64,000 nucleotides of DNA from contig NZ_CP007142.1 of NCBI RefSeq assembly GCF_000940805.1, forward strand, positions 4,564,593-4,628,592, given 5' to 3'. Shown here in pieces: positions 37,340 to 45,350 of this stretch. Below the pieces are notes generated by a model. That model was given only the letters and a program-made list of their open reading frames with translations. It made no database searches and was not told the origin of the DNA. The translations under genes and the position numbers were made by a program. How positions within the stretch are numbered: the first letter of the stretch is position 1; every line of letters starts with the position of its first letter. Source of the stretch: Gynuella sunshinyii YC6258 (GTDB lineage: Bacteria > Pseudomonadota > Gammaproteobacteria > Pseudomonadales > Natronospirillaceae).

Positions 37340-37696
37340 TCAATCCACCTCGCCCCAGACAGCAAACTCACTACCACCAGGTTCGACAAAGTGGAAACGT
37401 CGGCCACCTGGAAAACTGAAAATATCCCTGACGATTGTGCCACCTGCCGCACGGACCTTTTCCTCCGTCTGCTCAAGCTGATGACTGAACAACACAATCA
37501 AGGCCGCTCCGTGGCTGGTCAGAGAACATTGATCTGACTTAAAAAAACCACCATCCAATCCCTGGTTCGAAAACGCGCTGTAGTCCGGGCCATAATCCGT
37601 AAACTCCCAACCAAACGCCTGATGAAAAAAAGACTTGGTTGCTGTCAGGTCACGGGAGGGAAACTCCACATAATTGATTTTTTCGTGTTGATCCAC
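37340..37696 (-). CDS. VOC-family (glyoxalase-like) protein
   Basis: A 118-residue member of the vicinal-oxygen-chelate superfamily. It shows INYVEFPSRDLTATKSFFHQAFGWEFTDYG at the start and GGRRFHFVEPGGSEFAVWGEVD at the end, the two beta-alpha-beta-beta-beta modules of the fold. Function unspecific: relatives include resistance proteins and dioxygenases. Metal ligand candidates are E11, H in RFHF and E in GSEFAVW. Stand-alone, divergent from the repeat-rich region to its right. Confidence 0.85.
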   Translation of the reverse strand: MDQHEKINYVEFPSRDLTATKSFFHQAFGWEFTDYGPDYSAFSNQGLDGGFFKSDQCSLTSHGAALIVLFSHQLEQTEEKVRAAGGTIVRDIFSFPGGRRFHFVEPGGSEFAVWGEVD

Positions 37697-38004
37697 GGCA
37701 ATTTCTCCATTTGTAGGTCGGGGCCCGTGTACTTATTTTATCAAGCCGGTTCTAACTAAAAAACGACAACCATAGTGCCCATCATGAGGTTTAGTGATTT
37801 TCTAAACGAGTGAAATGTCATACAGCCTACAGCCTTTTCCAGTCAACCCCTTTGGACTAAAACCGATAAAATAAGCATAGACAACCCCTGAATAGTGCAT
37901 CAAACCTATACTGTATACATTAGCCAGGGAACATCAACAAGATGACCAAAATCCCTTGCCGCAGCTCTGTTTTTTTTCACAACAACTCACGCTGTCAGCT
38001 CACT

Positions 38005-38242
38005 ATACATACCGAATTTTCCCAAATTGGCAGAGACCAACCAACACAATAGCCGTTATGAAACTTTTCAGGAAATTACCACTGGTTTGAGTGGGTGTCC
38101 CTTTATTCTGTGGGTGTCCCTTTATTCTGGTGTCCCCATACATACCGAATTCTCCCAAATTGGCAGAGACCAACCAACACAATAGCCGTTATGAAACTTT
38201 TCAGGAAATTACCACTGGTTTAAGTGGGTGTCCCTTTATTCT
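38005..38242 (+). repeat. 106-bp direct repeat, two copies
   Basis: Copy 1 is at about 38005-38109 and copy 2 at 38138-38242, offset 133 bp. Both begin ATACATACCGAATT/C and end with GTGGGTGTCCCTTTATTCT, and they differ at only two positions seen by eye. Each copy therefore joins an 85-bp unique segment to one GGGTGTCC repeat unit, so the duplicated unit includes a repeat. Confidence 0.85.
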
Positions 38243-38265
38243 TACAGTGGGTGTCCCTTTATTTT
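38091..38265 (+). repeat. GGGTGTCC repeat cluster A
   Basis: Four full units of the form GTGGGTGTCCCTTTATTCT (starts 38091, 38110, 38224, 38247) and a partial GGTGTCCCC at 38129. All are on the plus strand. The GGG-TGT-CCC core can form a 3-bp GC mini-hairpin. The nearby HUH transposase gene suggests REP-like elements. Confidence 0.8.
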
Positions 38266-38348
38266 ATAACTCAAATAGGCACAAAATTATTGTCTAAAAA
38301 AAACGGCTTCTATATTCAGAAACCATGTTTGTTAAGTTACTGTGAGTT

Positions 38349-39257
38349 TCACCCTTTTGAAGCGCTTACATATTTACGCCAATTATGCTGTTCTTTAAAC
38401 CCCAGAACCTCACGTATCTTGCGATTTGAAAACAACGCCTCGTGCTCTCCCATTTCCCTCGTAAATGGCACACCCGGAAAAAAGCGTTCTGCTAACTCTT
38501 TAGTAGGGATAATTGCTCCATTGTGATCATTTCCAGCATTAAACACCTGAAATCCCAAACCATCCTTTTGCAAGCATAAATCCACAATCTGCCCCAGATC
38601 ACGGGCATCAATATAACAAAAAGCATTTCTTCGACGCACTTCGGGATATTTAAAATAATTTGGAAAACGCTCGGCGTATTCATGAGGCTCAATAACATTA
38701 CCAATACGAAGCGCATAAATATCAAACCCCGAACGACGCTGGAAACTGCGGGCCGTTTTCTCATTCACCACTTTAGATAACCCATAGCTATCCATAGGAT
38801 CGACATCATAATCCTCTTCTAATGGCAATGAATGCGGATTGGTTTTTCCATCAGAAAAACAAACACCATAAGTCGTCTCTGATGACGCAACAATCACTTT
38901 CTTGATGCCAAGCTTAACAGCCGCTTCGATCACATTGTAAGTGCCCATGGTATTGACCCGAAACGTTTCGTTATCAGGATTAATTAAAATACGGGGAATA
39001 GCAGCAAAATGCACCACTGCATCAAACGCTGGTACACCATTACCAGGCTCAAGCTCGTCAAAACCGGCGTAAGAGGTCAAAGCGTTAAACACTTGCCCCG
39101 AATCTGTGATATCAGCAATTAAGTTATCCACGCCTGGGAGATCAAGGGCCACCAAGTCGACATTCAGCACTCGATGACCTTTTTCAAGAAGATATGCAAT
39201 GACATACTTCCCGGCCTTACCTGATCCGCCTGTAAATAAAATTCGCTTGGGATTCAT
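38349..39257 (-). CDS. NAD-dependent epimerase/dehydratase
   Basis: A 302-residue short-chain dehydrogenase of the extended (sugar epimerase) type. The cofactor loop is FTGGSGKAG (about residues 8-16), the catalytic motif SYGLSKVVNEK (YxxxK) follows ASSETTYG, and D and N in the VNVDL region select NAD. The substrate is probably a nucleotide sugar or uronate; some relatives are uronate dehydrogenases. Its codons look more AT-rich than the flanking core genes, and it lies inside the repeat-rich region, so it may be acquired. Confidence 0.85.
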   Translation of the reverse strand: MNPKRILFTGGSGKAGKYVIAYLLEKGHRVLNVDLVALDLPGVDNLIADITDSGQVFNALTSYAGFDELEPGNGVPAFDAVVHFAAIPRILINPDNETFRVNTMGTYNVIEAAVKLGIKKVIVASSETTYGVCFSDGKTNPHSLPLEEDYDVDPMDSYGLSKVVNEKTARSFQRRSGFDIYALRIGNVIEPHEYAERFPNYFKYPEVRRRNAFCYIDARDLGQIVDLCLQKDGLGFQVFNAGNDHNGAIIPTKELAERFFPGVPFTREMGEHEALFSNRKIREVLGFKEQHNWRKYVSASKG

Positions 39258-39598
39258 ATATTTACCTCAATCCGATTGGCTTACTTGTCAAAGGAATATA
39301 CTTCATCTTTTTTGAGGATCTGTCGACATTAATCTTGCCAAGATCCATGTCCATGAAGAATTAAAAAGCCATAACCTCAAACTATCGAACACCTGTTTTC
39401 AGTACAACACATTGACGTAAAAACCGATTATAAAAGTCAAAGATGGCATTTCATATCTCCTCAATGGGACACCCATGTGTAATTTGATTTTTCGAAGGAC
39501 ACTCACTTTTTCCTCTTTCCAAACATACGAATCAAATCCTTGCTTCGTTTTTTAACAACTGGCATTATTCGATACTGTATATTTATCAGGATACTGCC
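39258..39598. other. intergenic, carries minus-strand repeat units (cluster B)
   Basis: About 340 bp between the divergent epimerase and transposase genes. Two repeat-like units are on the minus strand: GGGTGTCCC (39474-39466) and GTGAGTGTCC (39504-39495). The rest is AT-rich with nothing recognised. Confidence 0.55.
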
Positions 39599-40564
39599 AT
39601 GGCCCGATCAAGGAAGTCGCAAATATCACTCGATGCCACCCCGTACTATCATTGTATCTCCCGTTGTGTCCGGCGGGCCTTTCTCTGTGGTTTCGATCCT
39701 CTCACTCAAACCAGTTACGAACATCGCCGTCAATGGGTCGAAGACCGCTTGTTATGGCTGAGTGAGATTTTCGCCATTGATATCTGTGCCTATGCCGTCA
39801 TGACCAACCACGTGCATGTAGTGCTCCATGTTAATCTCAGGCAAAGCGAACAATGGTCGATGGAAGAGGTTATTACCCGCTGGCATCGTCTCTACAAAGG
39901 CGTTCCCTTGAGTCATCGTTACCTTAACGGTGATCGTTTCTCTCCGGCTGAAGAGAAAATATTAATGACATTGGTCGAACAATGGCGCGAAACATTAACC
40001 TCCATCAGTCGTTTCATGGCGGTGTTAAACGAAGGAATTGCCCGCCGAGCTAATCAGGAAGATCAGTGTACCGGCCGTTTTTGGGAAGGCCGGTTTAAAT
40101 CCCAGGCATTATTGGACGAAAAAGCACTCATGGCCTGCATGGCCTATGTCGACCTCAATCCCGTCCGCGCTAACATCGCTTCCACTCCTGAAACCTCAAA
40201 GCACACCTCAATTTACAGACGTATCCAGTCCATCCAGAACAACCGTCAACAACCGAGTGAGCTCATGCCATTTATCGGTCACATCAAACAAGAGATGCCG
40301 GAAGGCATACCTTTTCCGTTCAAAGATTATCTGGAACTGGTGGATTGGACCGGACGAGCCATGCGGGAAGACAAACCGGGATTCATTGATAACCAACAAC
40401 CACCGATACTTACACGTCTGGATATCTCGGAGGTGCAATGGCATCGTTTGACCCAACGTTTTGAAAAACAGTTCAAATGTTTTGCCGGCCAAAAGTCATC
40501 GTTTGAAAGAATCAAAGACTGCTTCAATCTGAATCGAATGCCGCCCAATTTGTTGGCGGGTTAA
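39599..40564 (+). CDS. REP-associated tyrosine transposase (RAYT, Y1/HUH type)
   Basis: A 321-residue single-strand DNA transposase of the IS200/RAYT type. The metal-binding HUH motif is H71-V-H73 in MTNHVHVVLH; the catalytic tyrosine is probably Y183 in ACMAYVDLNPVRAN. The N-terminus ARSRKSQISLDATPYYHCISR (YHCISR) is typical of the large proteobacterial family. Such proteins are single-copy and linked to REP repeats rather than forming insertion sequences; here four repeat clusters lie within 4 kb on either side. No terminal inverted repeats were sought or seen. Confidence 0.88.
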   Translation: MARSRKSQISLDATPYYHCISRCVRRAFLCGFDPLTQTSYEHRRQWVEDRLLWLSEIFAIDICAYAVMTNHVHVVLHVNLRQSEQWSMEEVITRWHRLYKGVPLSHRYLNGDRFSPAEEKILMTLVEQWRETLTSISRFMAVLNEGIARRANQEDQCTGRFWEGRFKSQALLDEKALMACMAYVDLNPVRANIASTPETSKHTSIYRRIQSIQNNRQQPSELMPFIGHIKQEMPEGIPFPFKDYLELVDWTGRAMREDKPGFIDNQQPPILTRLDISEVQWHRLTQRFEKQFKCFAGQKSSFERIKDCFNLNRMPPNLLAG

Positions 40565-40689
40565 TCAATTGACACGAAAATCAAACAGACCCAATACTCA
40601 AGATTTCAAGGCAACCTCCACATTTTTCACGGCCCCTTAAGTCGTAGTCTATCTTCTCGTTTTAAATTGCATTAATCGCCGAGGCTACT
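40565..40689. other. short intergenic stretch
   Basis: Nothing recognised between the transposase gene and the broken gene on its right. Confidence 0.4.
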
Positions 40690-41010
40690 CTATGACTCGA
40701 ACGGTATTTCGTGAGCTTGTATAAAGTCATATAGCGTAGCTGATTGTTCATCACTGAAATTATGCTGCAATTGAACATGCACACCATCTTTCCCACCGAT
40801 GCCATTTGAAGCGAGGGAATATCTTGCTTCAGAACAGTCCAACACCGTTCATACTTTGAACAACCGAAAGCAGCTTCCACTCATCACCCAAATCCTGTCC
40901 TCTAAAGACCAGATCACCATTATCCGTGATTTCTGCACTTAGAAATCTGTAATCGCCAGGGCTCTGCTGTTCTCATAAAGCCACTTTTTATTAGTGAATA
41001 GATCAAACAT
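40690..41010 (-). pseudogene. small gene broken by frameshifts
   Basis: Three successive minus-strand frames read as parts of one protein. Frame 1 from the ATG at 41010 gives MFDLFTNKKWLYENSRALAI. Frame 2 follows with YRFLSAEITDNGDLVFRGQDL and GDEWKLLSVVQSM. Frame 3 ends with GKDGVHVQLQHNFSDEQSAT then YDFIQAHEIPFES and a TAG at 40690. The segments are each protein-like and in order, with stops between them, so the gene has at least two frameshifts. About 105 residues when intact. Resemblance to any family is too weak to name. A different frame (40662-40880) gives an uninterrupted 72-residue ORF that I regard as a by-product. Confidence 0.5.
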
Positions 41011-41330
41011 AGTCGCAATCACGTAAACGAATCAACATCACAAAAGCTTATGGTTTTCAAAAATAGACATTAGCCATTGCAGATGCTGAGCCATAAAACC
41101 ATCAAGGAAAATTAGCCACATTTGTGGAGTCAGTAATGAACAGAACCCAAAAACACCTAAACTCTGCGCCGCCACAATGGAGTTTGAAAAGGATTATCGA
41201 CTCGAACTTGGCTCCGAATACCGCTCTGGTTAACTAACCGGATACACAGATATCCGCCATTCAATCCACATGCAAACAGCAACCAATGTTCCATACCCAT
41301 TGAACGCTGTGTCTGTACCAGCCTTAAACC
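41011..41330. other. intergenic, nothing recognised
   Basis: About 320 bp between the broken gene and the VOC gene stop. A 34-codon plus-strand frame at 41136 is too short and unsupported to call. Confidence 0.4.
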
Positions 41331-41747
41331 TTAACGTTTTGACATAGGATGATCAGACTTTAACTGCAACAGATCCCACAGATTTCCATACAGATCCTCA
41401 AAGACTGCCACCGTTCCATACTCCCGTTCCTCAGGATTGCGGATAAAGTTAATGCCGATGGATGTCATATAGGTATAGTCCCGCCAGAAATCATCGGAAT
41501 TCAGAAACAGAAATACCCGCCCTCCGCTCTGATTACCGATAAAGTCATGCTGCTCCGGCTTAGATGCCCGTGCCAGCAATAACGTGGCACCGTGTGAGCC
41601 CGGTGGAGCAACGACCACCCAACGCTTATCCTGTTCCGGCTGATATTCATCAGTGATGAGTTCGAATTTCAATTTGTTCACATAAAAATCGATCGCTTCA
41701 TCATAATCTTTAACAACTAACGCAATATGTACGATGCTTTGTTTCAT
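41331..41747 (-). CDS. VOC-family protein with duplicated start
   Basis: A 138-residue glyoxalase-like protein: MKQSIVHIALVVKDYDEAIDFYVNKLKFEL, then WVVVAPPGSHGATLLLARA and EREYGTVAVFEDLYGNLWDLLQ. H7 and E in FEDLYGN are likely metal ligands. I start at the ATG at 41747, where homology begins. No ribosome-binding site precedes it; instead 71 bp of GGGTGTCC repeats separate it from a second start (30 bp at 41819-41848) that has a perfect AGGAGG-like site. A 182-residue frame through the repeats is possible but reads the second start in the wrong phase. Translation may thus be weak. Confidence 0.75.
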   Translation of the reverse strand: MKQSIVHIALVVKDYDEAIDFYVNKLKFELITDEYQPEQDKRWVVVAPPGSHGATLLLARASKPEQHDFIGNQSGGRVFLFLNSDDFWRDYTYMTSIGINFIRNPEEREYGTVAVFEDLYGNLWDLLQLKSDHPMSKR

Positions 41748-41748
41748 T

Positions 41749-41818
41749 GGGTGTCTCATAAATTTTGCGAAATGGGTGTCCTGGATATTTCCTATCAGAT
41801 GAGTGTCCCTCATATATG
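41749..41818 (+). repeat. GGGTGTCC repeat cluster C
   Basis: Three diverged plus-strand units: TGGGTGTCTCATAAATTTT (41748), ATGGGTGTCCTGGATATTT (41772) and ATGAGTGTCCCTCATATAT (41799), spaced 23-27 bp. They lie exactly between the two copies of the VOC gene start. Confidence 0.7.
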
Positions 41819-41848
41819 TAGTGCGATATGGACGATATTTTGTTTCAT
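41819..41848 (-). pseudogene. orphan duplicated 5' end of a VOC gene
   Basis: The ATG at 41848 opens MKQNIVHIAL, nine of ten residues identical to MKQSIVHIAL of the intact gene; the DNA is identical at 24 of 30 positions and most differences are synonymous. It is preceded by CTGGAGGAAAACC, a strong ribosome-binding site, but the frame hits a TGA two codons after the similarity ends, inside the repeats. It looks like the start of a second, diverged gene copy whose body is gone. Confidence 0.7.
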
Positions 41849-42052
41849 GGTTTTCCTCCAGAAATACAAGGTACTCCATTATATTTTTATATATTTGAGT
41901 TGTGTGGATTCAATGACAGGTCAATATGGGAACAGAGTCCAGGCCAATGGTTATTCGCAGGAACGTCAGTATATGTTTTGCTGCTACGCTAATTTGCGTC
42001 GTACCGGGACCAGACTCATCCTGTTGAACAGACCCGGCAGAATCCTGTGCTG

Positions 42053-43024
42053 TTAATCCGCCAGAATCTCATCAACCGCAGTCATCTGATCATCCGTAAG
42101 CGGGCCAGCTTCCATCGCACCGGCCAGCTCGTTAACCTGTTGCACACTGCGAAAGCCGGGAATGGGGATCGTTAATTCACTCCGTTTCCATAACCATGCC
42201 AACGCGCCCTGGACAGGAGTACGGTTGTGACTGGTTAAAATGGACCTTAATGCATCAAATTTCTGCAACAATTCGGGTTTTGGTTTGCCATCCCTGAAGT
42301 AACCCATCCAATCAGGATTGACACTACGAACATCTTTTACGCTGATTTGGCTGGTGTCATCATACTTGCCACTCAATAACCCCATAGCCAGTGGCCCACG
42401 GATAACTGCTGCAAGTTGCTTTTGCTCACAAAATGACATCATTGAGCTGGGTGTGAGGACATTGAATTCAAACTCATAACCAATGCAATTGGGAAAACCG
42501 GCAAACACTTCTGCACGAGCCGGAAAATCAGTGCTCCAGCCAAATTTCAGAATCTTGCCTTTGGTAACCAGCGACTCCAATGCCTCCGCAACCTGATATG
42601 CCTGTTCAGCAGGATAATCATTAAGATGAAACCAAAGTAAATCGATGTAGTCCGTATTCAAGCGTTTTAAGCTCGCTTCAACTGCATTTTCTATGTATGC
42701 AGGCTCAGCATTCTGACCAAGCATTTGCCGGCTGGGTTCATCAAATGTATTGCCAAACTTAGAGGCAATAATAATTTTACTTCGATGTTGGGCAATAGCC
42801 TTCCCTAGCAAACGTTCACTGTGACCGGCTCCGTATACATCGGCGGTATCAAAAAAATTGATTCCGGCCTCCAGGCCGGCATGAATGGCTCTGATCGATT
42901 CATCGTCATCTACATCCCCCCACCCTTTAGGCTCGGTGCCAGCCCAAAATGGCCCACCAATAGCCCAACAGCCCAGGCCTAAAGCACTTACATCCCAATC
43001 TCCCATGCGTCGTGTCATTTGCAT
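42053..43024 (-). CDS. aldo/keto reductase
   Basis: A 323-residue NADPH-dependent oxidoreductase of the aldo/keto reductase superfamily. The TIM-barrel catalytic tetrad is visible: D and Y in FFDTADVYGAGHSERLLG, K in IIIASKFG, and H in DLLWFHLND; GWSTD and the C-terminal cofactor site IPIPGFRSVQQVNE follow. Start chosen at the ATG at 43024 (MQMTRR), with GAGGGG 7 bases upstream; a longer frame from 43093 lacks one. Divergent from the LysR gene, which probably controls it. Substrate unknown. Confidence 0.92.
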   Translation of the reverse strand: MQMTRRMGDWDVSALGLGCWAIGGPFWAGTEPKGWGDVDDDESIRAIHAGLEAGINFFDTADVYGAGHSERLLGKAIAQHRSKIIIASKFGNTFDEPSRQMLGQNAEPAYIENAVEASLKRLNTDYIDLLWFHLNDYPAEQAYQVAEALESLVTKGKILKFGWSTDFPARAEVFAGFPNCIGYEFEFNVLTPSSMMSFCEQKQLAAVIRGPLAMGLLSGKYDDTSQISVKDVRSVNPDWMGYFRDGKPKPELLQKFDALRSILTSHNRTPVQGALAWLWKRSELTIPIPGFRSVQQVNELAGAMEAGPLTDDQMTAVDEILAD

Positions 43025-43123
43025 GTCTATACCCCTCGTTGTTGATAAGTGACACCAGTGTAGGGTTCGGGTTATTTTTAATAAATACGCCACCTAAGAA
43101 CTAATTGTTTGGAAATACGAACA

Positions 43124-44005
43124 GTGAATATTAAAGCTATAGCCGCTCTTTCCGCTGTCGCAAAATATGGCAGCTATACCGCCGCAGCCAATGCCCTGGA
43201 GTGCTCGAAAGCTTATCTGAGTGAACAGGTAAAGCTGCTGGAGGACAGTTATGACATTCAACTGGTATTACGCACCACCAGAAAGGTCTCCCTGACACCG
43301 GCCGGAAAAGAGTTTATCGGTCGTTGTAACGCAGCCTTCGCGCAAATACAGGAAGCCGAAGACCAGCTATTAACTGAACAGACTCAACTCAGTGGGCTCA
43401 TTCGAATTGCGTCCATTGGCGGCATTATGGGTGAGGAGCTTATCGCGCCGGCAATCTATCAGTTCATGACATCGCATCCCAAAGTTGAGATTGAATTGAA
43501 CTTCAGCTCACAGAATGTCGATCTCCTGTCTGGTGATTACGATCTGGCGGTTCGGTTAGGTGAATTGAAAGATTCAACGCTCATTGCCAGACGATTATTG
43601 AGTTACCGATTACTGCTGGTTGCGAGCCCAGACTATTTAGAAACGTTTACTGAACCTCATCGCCCTCAGGAATTGAACTCCCATCGCCTGATCACCGGAA
43701 CCATCAGCCAATGGGAATTCATTAAAGGTCGTCAGAAAGAGACTTTGACACCATACCCGGTATTGCATTGTGGCAATGGCAAGGTCATGTTGAATGCGGC
43801 GTTGAACGGCCATGGCATTACCCGCCTGCCATCGATTTACGTTGAACCGTTTATCACATCAGGACAACTCATCTCAGTATTACCGGAGTGGACAGAAAAA
43901 ACGCTGCAATGCCATATTCTGTACCCACCCGGGCGGTATCGGCTGCTCAGAGTTCAGAAACTCGTTGAACACATGCTCGAGACGATCCCTCAACTGATCG
44001 AGTAA
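43124..44005 (+). CDS. LysR-family transcriptional regulator
   Basis: A 293-residue regulator. The winged helix is at the N-terminus: IAALSAVAKYGSYTAAANALECSKAYLSEQVKLLEDS, followed by LVLRTTRKVSLTPAGKEF; the rest is a substrate-binding-like effector domain. I start at the GTG at 43124 because LysR proteins begin directly with the helix (NIKAIAAL); a TTG five codons upstream is also open. It is divergent from the aldo/keto reductase with 99 bp between starts, the classical LysR arrangement. Effector unknown. Confidence 0.92.
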   Translation: MNIKAIAALSAVAKYGSYTAAANALECSKAYLSEQVKLLEDSYDIQLVLRTTRKVSLTPAGKEFIGRCNAAFAQIQEAEDQLLTEQTQLSGLIRIASIGGIMGEELIAPAIYQFMTSHPKVEIELNFSSQNVDLLSGDYDLAVRLGELKDSTLIARRLLSYRLLLVASPDYLETFTEPHRPQELNSHRLITGTISQWEFIKGRQKETLTPYPVLHCGNGKVMLNAALNGHGITRLPSIYVEPFITSGQLISVLPEWTEKTLQCHILYPPGRYRLLRVQKLVEHMLETIPQLIE

Positions 44006-44068
44006 AACCGCCGATACGACCAGACTGAATTCAAACACCTTAACGGCACTGTTGAGATCAACGTATTC

Positions 44069-44176
44069 GTGGGTGTTCCTTATATCTGTGGGTGTCCCCT
44101 ATATATATTTAAGTGGGTGTCCTACTTCCCCCACATCAGTGTCCCTTATAAATGAAGATGGGTGTCCATTGTCTAT
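44069..44176 (+). repeat. GGGTGTCC repeat cluster D
   Basis: Five plus-strand units between the convergent LysR and flhB genes: GTGGGTGTTCCTTATATCT (44069), GTGGGTGTCCCCTATATAT (44088), GTGGGTGTCCTACTTCCCC (44113), ATCAGTGTCCCTTATAAAT (44135) and ATGGGTGTCCATTGTCTAT (44158). Spacing is 19-25 bp and irregular. No leader or spacer pattern as in CRISPR. Confidence 0.8.
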
Positions 44177-44202
44177 TTTTTATCAATCAGGCTGGATGGC
44201 GG

Positions 44203-45339
44203 TTAACCATCCCAGCGTAAGTCTTCGGGCACTTGAACGTCGGGGCGTTTTTCCGGTTTGGGGGCGTAGCCTTTGCGCCATTGGTTCAACTGATAAACGT
44301 AAGCGAGTATTTGTGCCACTGCCAGGTAAAGACCTTCCGGAATTTCCTGATCAATCTTGGTGAAGTGGTAGATGGATCGAGCCAGCGGTGGAATGGTGAT
44401 AATCGGGATTTTGTGCTCCTTGGCAATTTCCTTGATTTTCTCGGCCATCAAATCAGCGCCCTTGGCCAGCAGTATCGGCGCGGCATTTTCTTTGGGTTTG
44501 TATTTCAATGCCACTGCAAAGTGGTCGGGGTTGGTGATGACCACATCAGCATCCGGAACATTGCTCATCATTTTGCGCTGGCTCATTTCCCGCTGCATAC
44601 GACGGATCCGGGCTTTTACCTCTGGTTTCCCTTCGGTGTTTTTGTACTCGTCTTTAATCTCCTGCAAAGTCATGCGCATTTTTTTCATGTGTGAGCGAAT
44701 CTGAAAAGGTACGTCAATTAATGCAATCAGCAGTGTAGCGCAGGATATCAGGATGAATGACCAAAGGATGATCAGAGCCAGGTGGTGTACCCCCTCCCCG
44801 ACACTTTCAAACAACAGGCTGCGGATATCTTCCACTTTCAAGGTCACTACAAGGGCTGCCCCCGTCGCAACAATCAGGACTTTGGCCCACCCTTTCAGTA
44901 GCTCCACCAGTGAGTTAACGCTGAACATGCGCTTAAGACCACTCAATGGATTAAGACGATCAAATTTCGGCGCCAGTACTTTGGAGGAAAAGTTCCAGCC
45001 ACTTAATAAAGTCGACCCCAGGACAGCCGCCAGCAAAAGGATGGCAAAAATAGGTATCAGTACGATGAAACCATCAGCAATGGAACGTTCGAAATGGGCA
45101 AACAGCATGTTGGGATCAAACGCAGCCTGTTTATCGAACGAAAAATTAAAGCGTGCTATTTCAAGCACTTTTGTGGAGACCTGCGCGCCAAAAACCAGCA
45201 ATGCAATGCCACTGGCGATCAAGACAATCGCTGTCGCCAGTTCGCGGGATCGCGGCAGTTGCCCTTCTTCCCGCGCTTTTTCAAGTTTTCGCGTCGTGGG
45301 TTCTTCTGACTTGTCCTGACCGGAATCGTCTTCTGCCAT
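44203..45339 (-). CDS. flhB: flagellar export gate protein FlhB
   Basis: A 378-residue export-apparatus protein that switches secretion from hook to filament substrates. It has a charged N-terminus (DKSEEPTTRKLEKAREEGQLPRSREL), four membrane helices (about 30-215) and the cytoplasmic domain. The autocleavage motif NPTH is NPDH here (in VVITNPDHFAVALKY): Asn and Pro are kept, Thr is Asp. The Asn-Pro bond can still cleave in principle, but rate may differ. Last gene of the fli run, 12 bp after fliR; flhA does not follow. Confidence 0.95.
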   Translation of the reverse strand: MAEDDSGQDKSEEPTTRKLEKAREEGQLPRSRELATAIVLIASGIALLVFGAQVSTKVLEIARFNFSFDKQAAFDPNMLFAHFERSIADGFIVLIPIFAILLLAAVLGSTLLSGWNFSSKVLAPKFDRLNPLSGLKRMFSVNSLVELLKGWAKVLIVATGAALVVTLKVEDIRSLLFESVGEGVHHLALIILWSFILISCATLLIALIDVPFQIRSHMKKMRMTLQEIKDEYKNTEGKPEVKARIRRMQREMSQRKMMSNVPDADVVITNPDHFAVALKYKPKENAAPILLAKGADLMAEKIKEIAKEHKIPIITIPPLARSIYHFTKIDQEIPEGLYLAVAQILAYVYQLNQWRKGYAPKPEKRPDVQVPEDLRWDG

Positions 45340-45350
45340 TACTCAGATAC

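Larger units (their letters stand above)
37697..38348. other. non-coding, repeat-rich region
   Basis: About 650 bp without a credible gene. It contains the 106-bp direct duplication and repeat cluster A described below; the left part (37697-38004) is AT-rich with nothing recognised. Confidence 0.55.

Noticed and set aside
40662-40880. 72-codon minus-strand ORF
   Set aside because: It crosses frames of the broken gene and its own sequence is not protein-like beyond a short part; better explained by the frameshifted remnant.
41331-41879. Longer VOC reading frame of 182 residues
   Set aside because: The extra N-terminus translates the repeat units and reads the orphan gene start in the wrong phase; homology begins at the ATG at 41747.
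38091-44185. GGGTGTCC repeats as a CRISPR array
   Set aside because: Units are short and diverged, spacing is irregular (19-27 bp), there are no distinct spacers of fixed length and no cas genes nearby.
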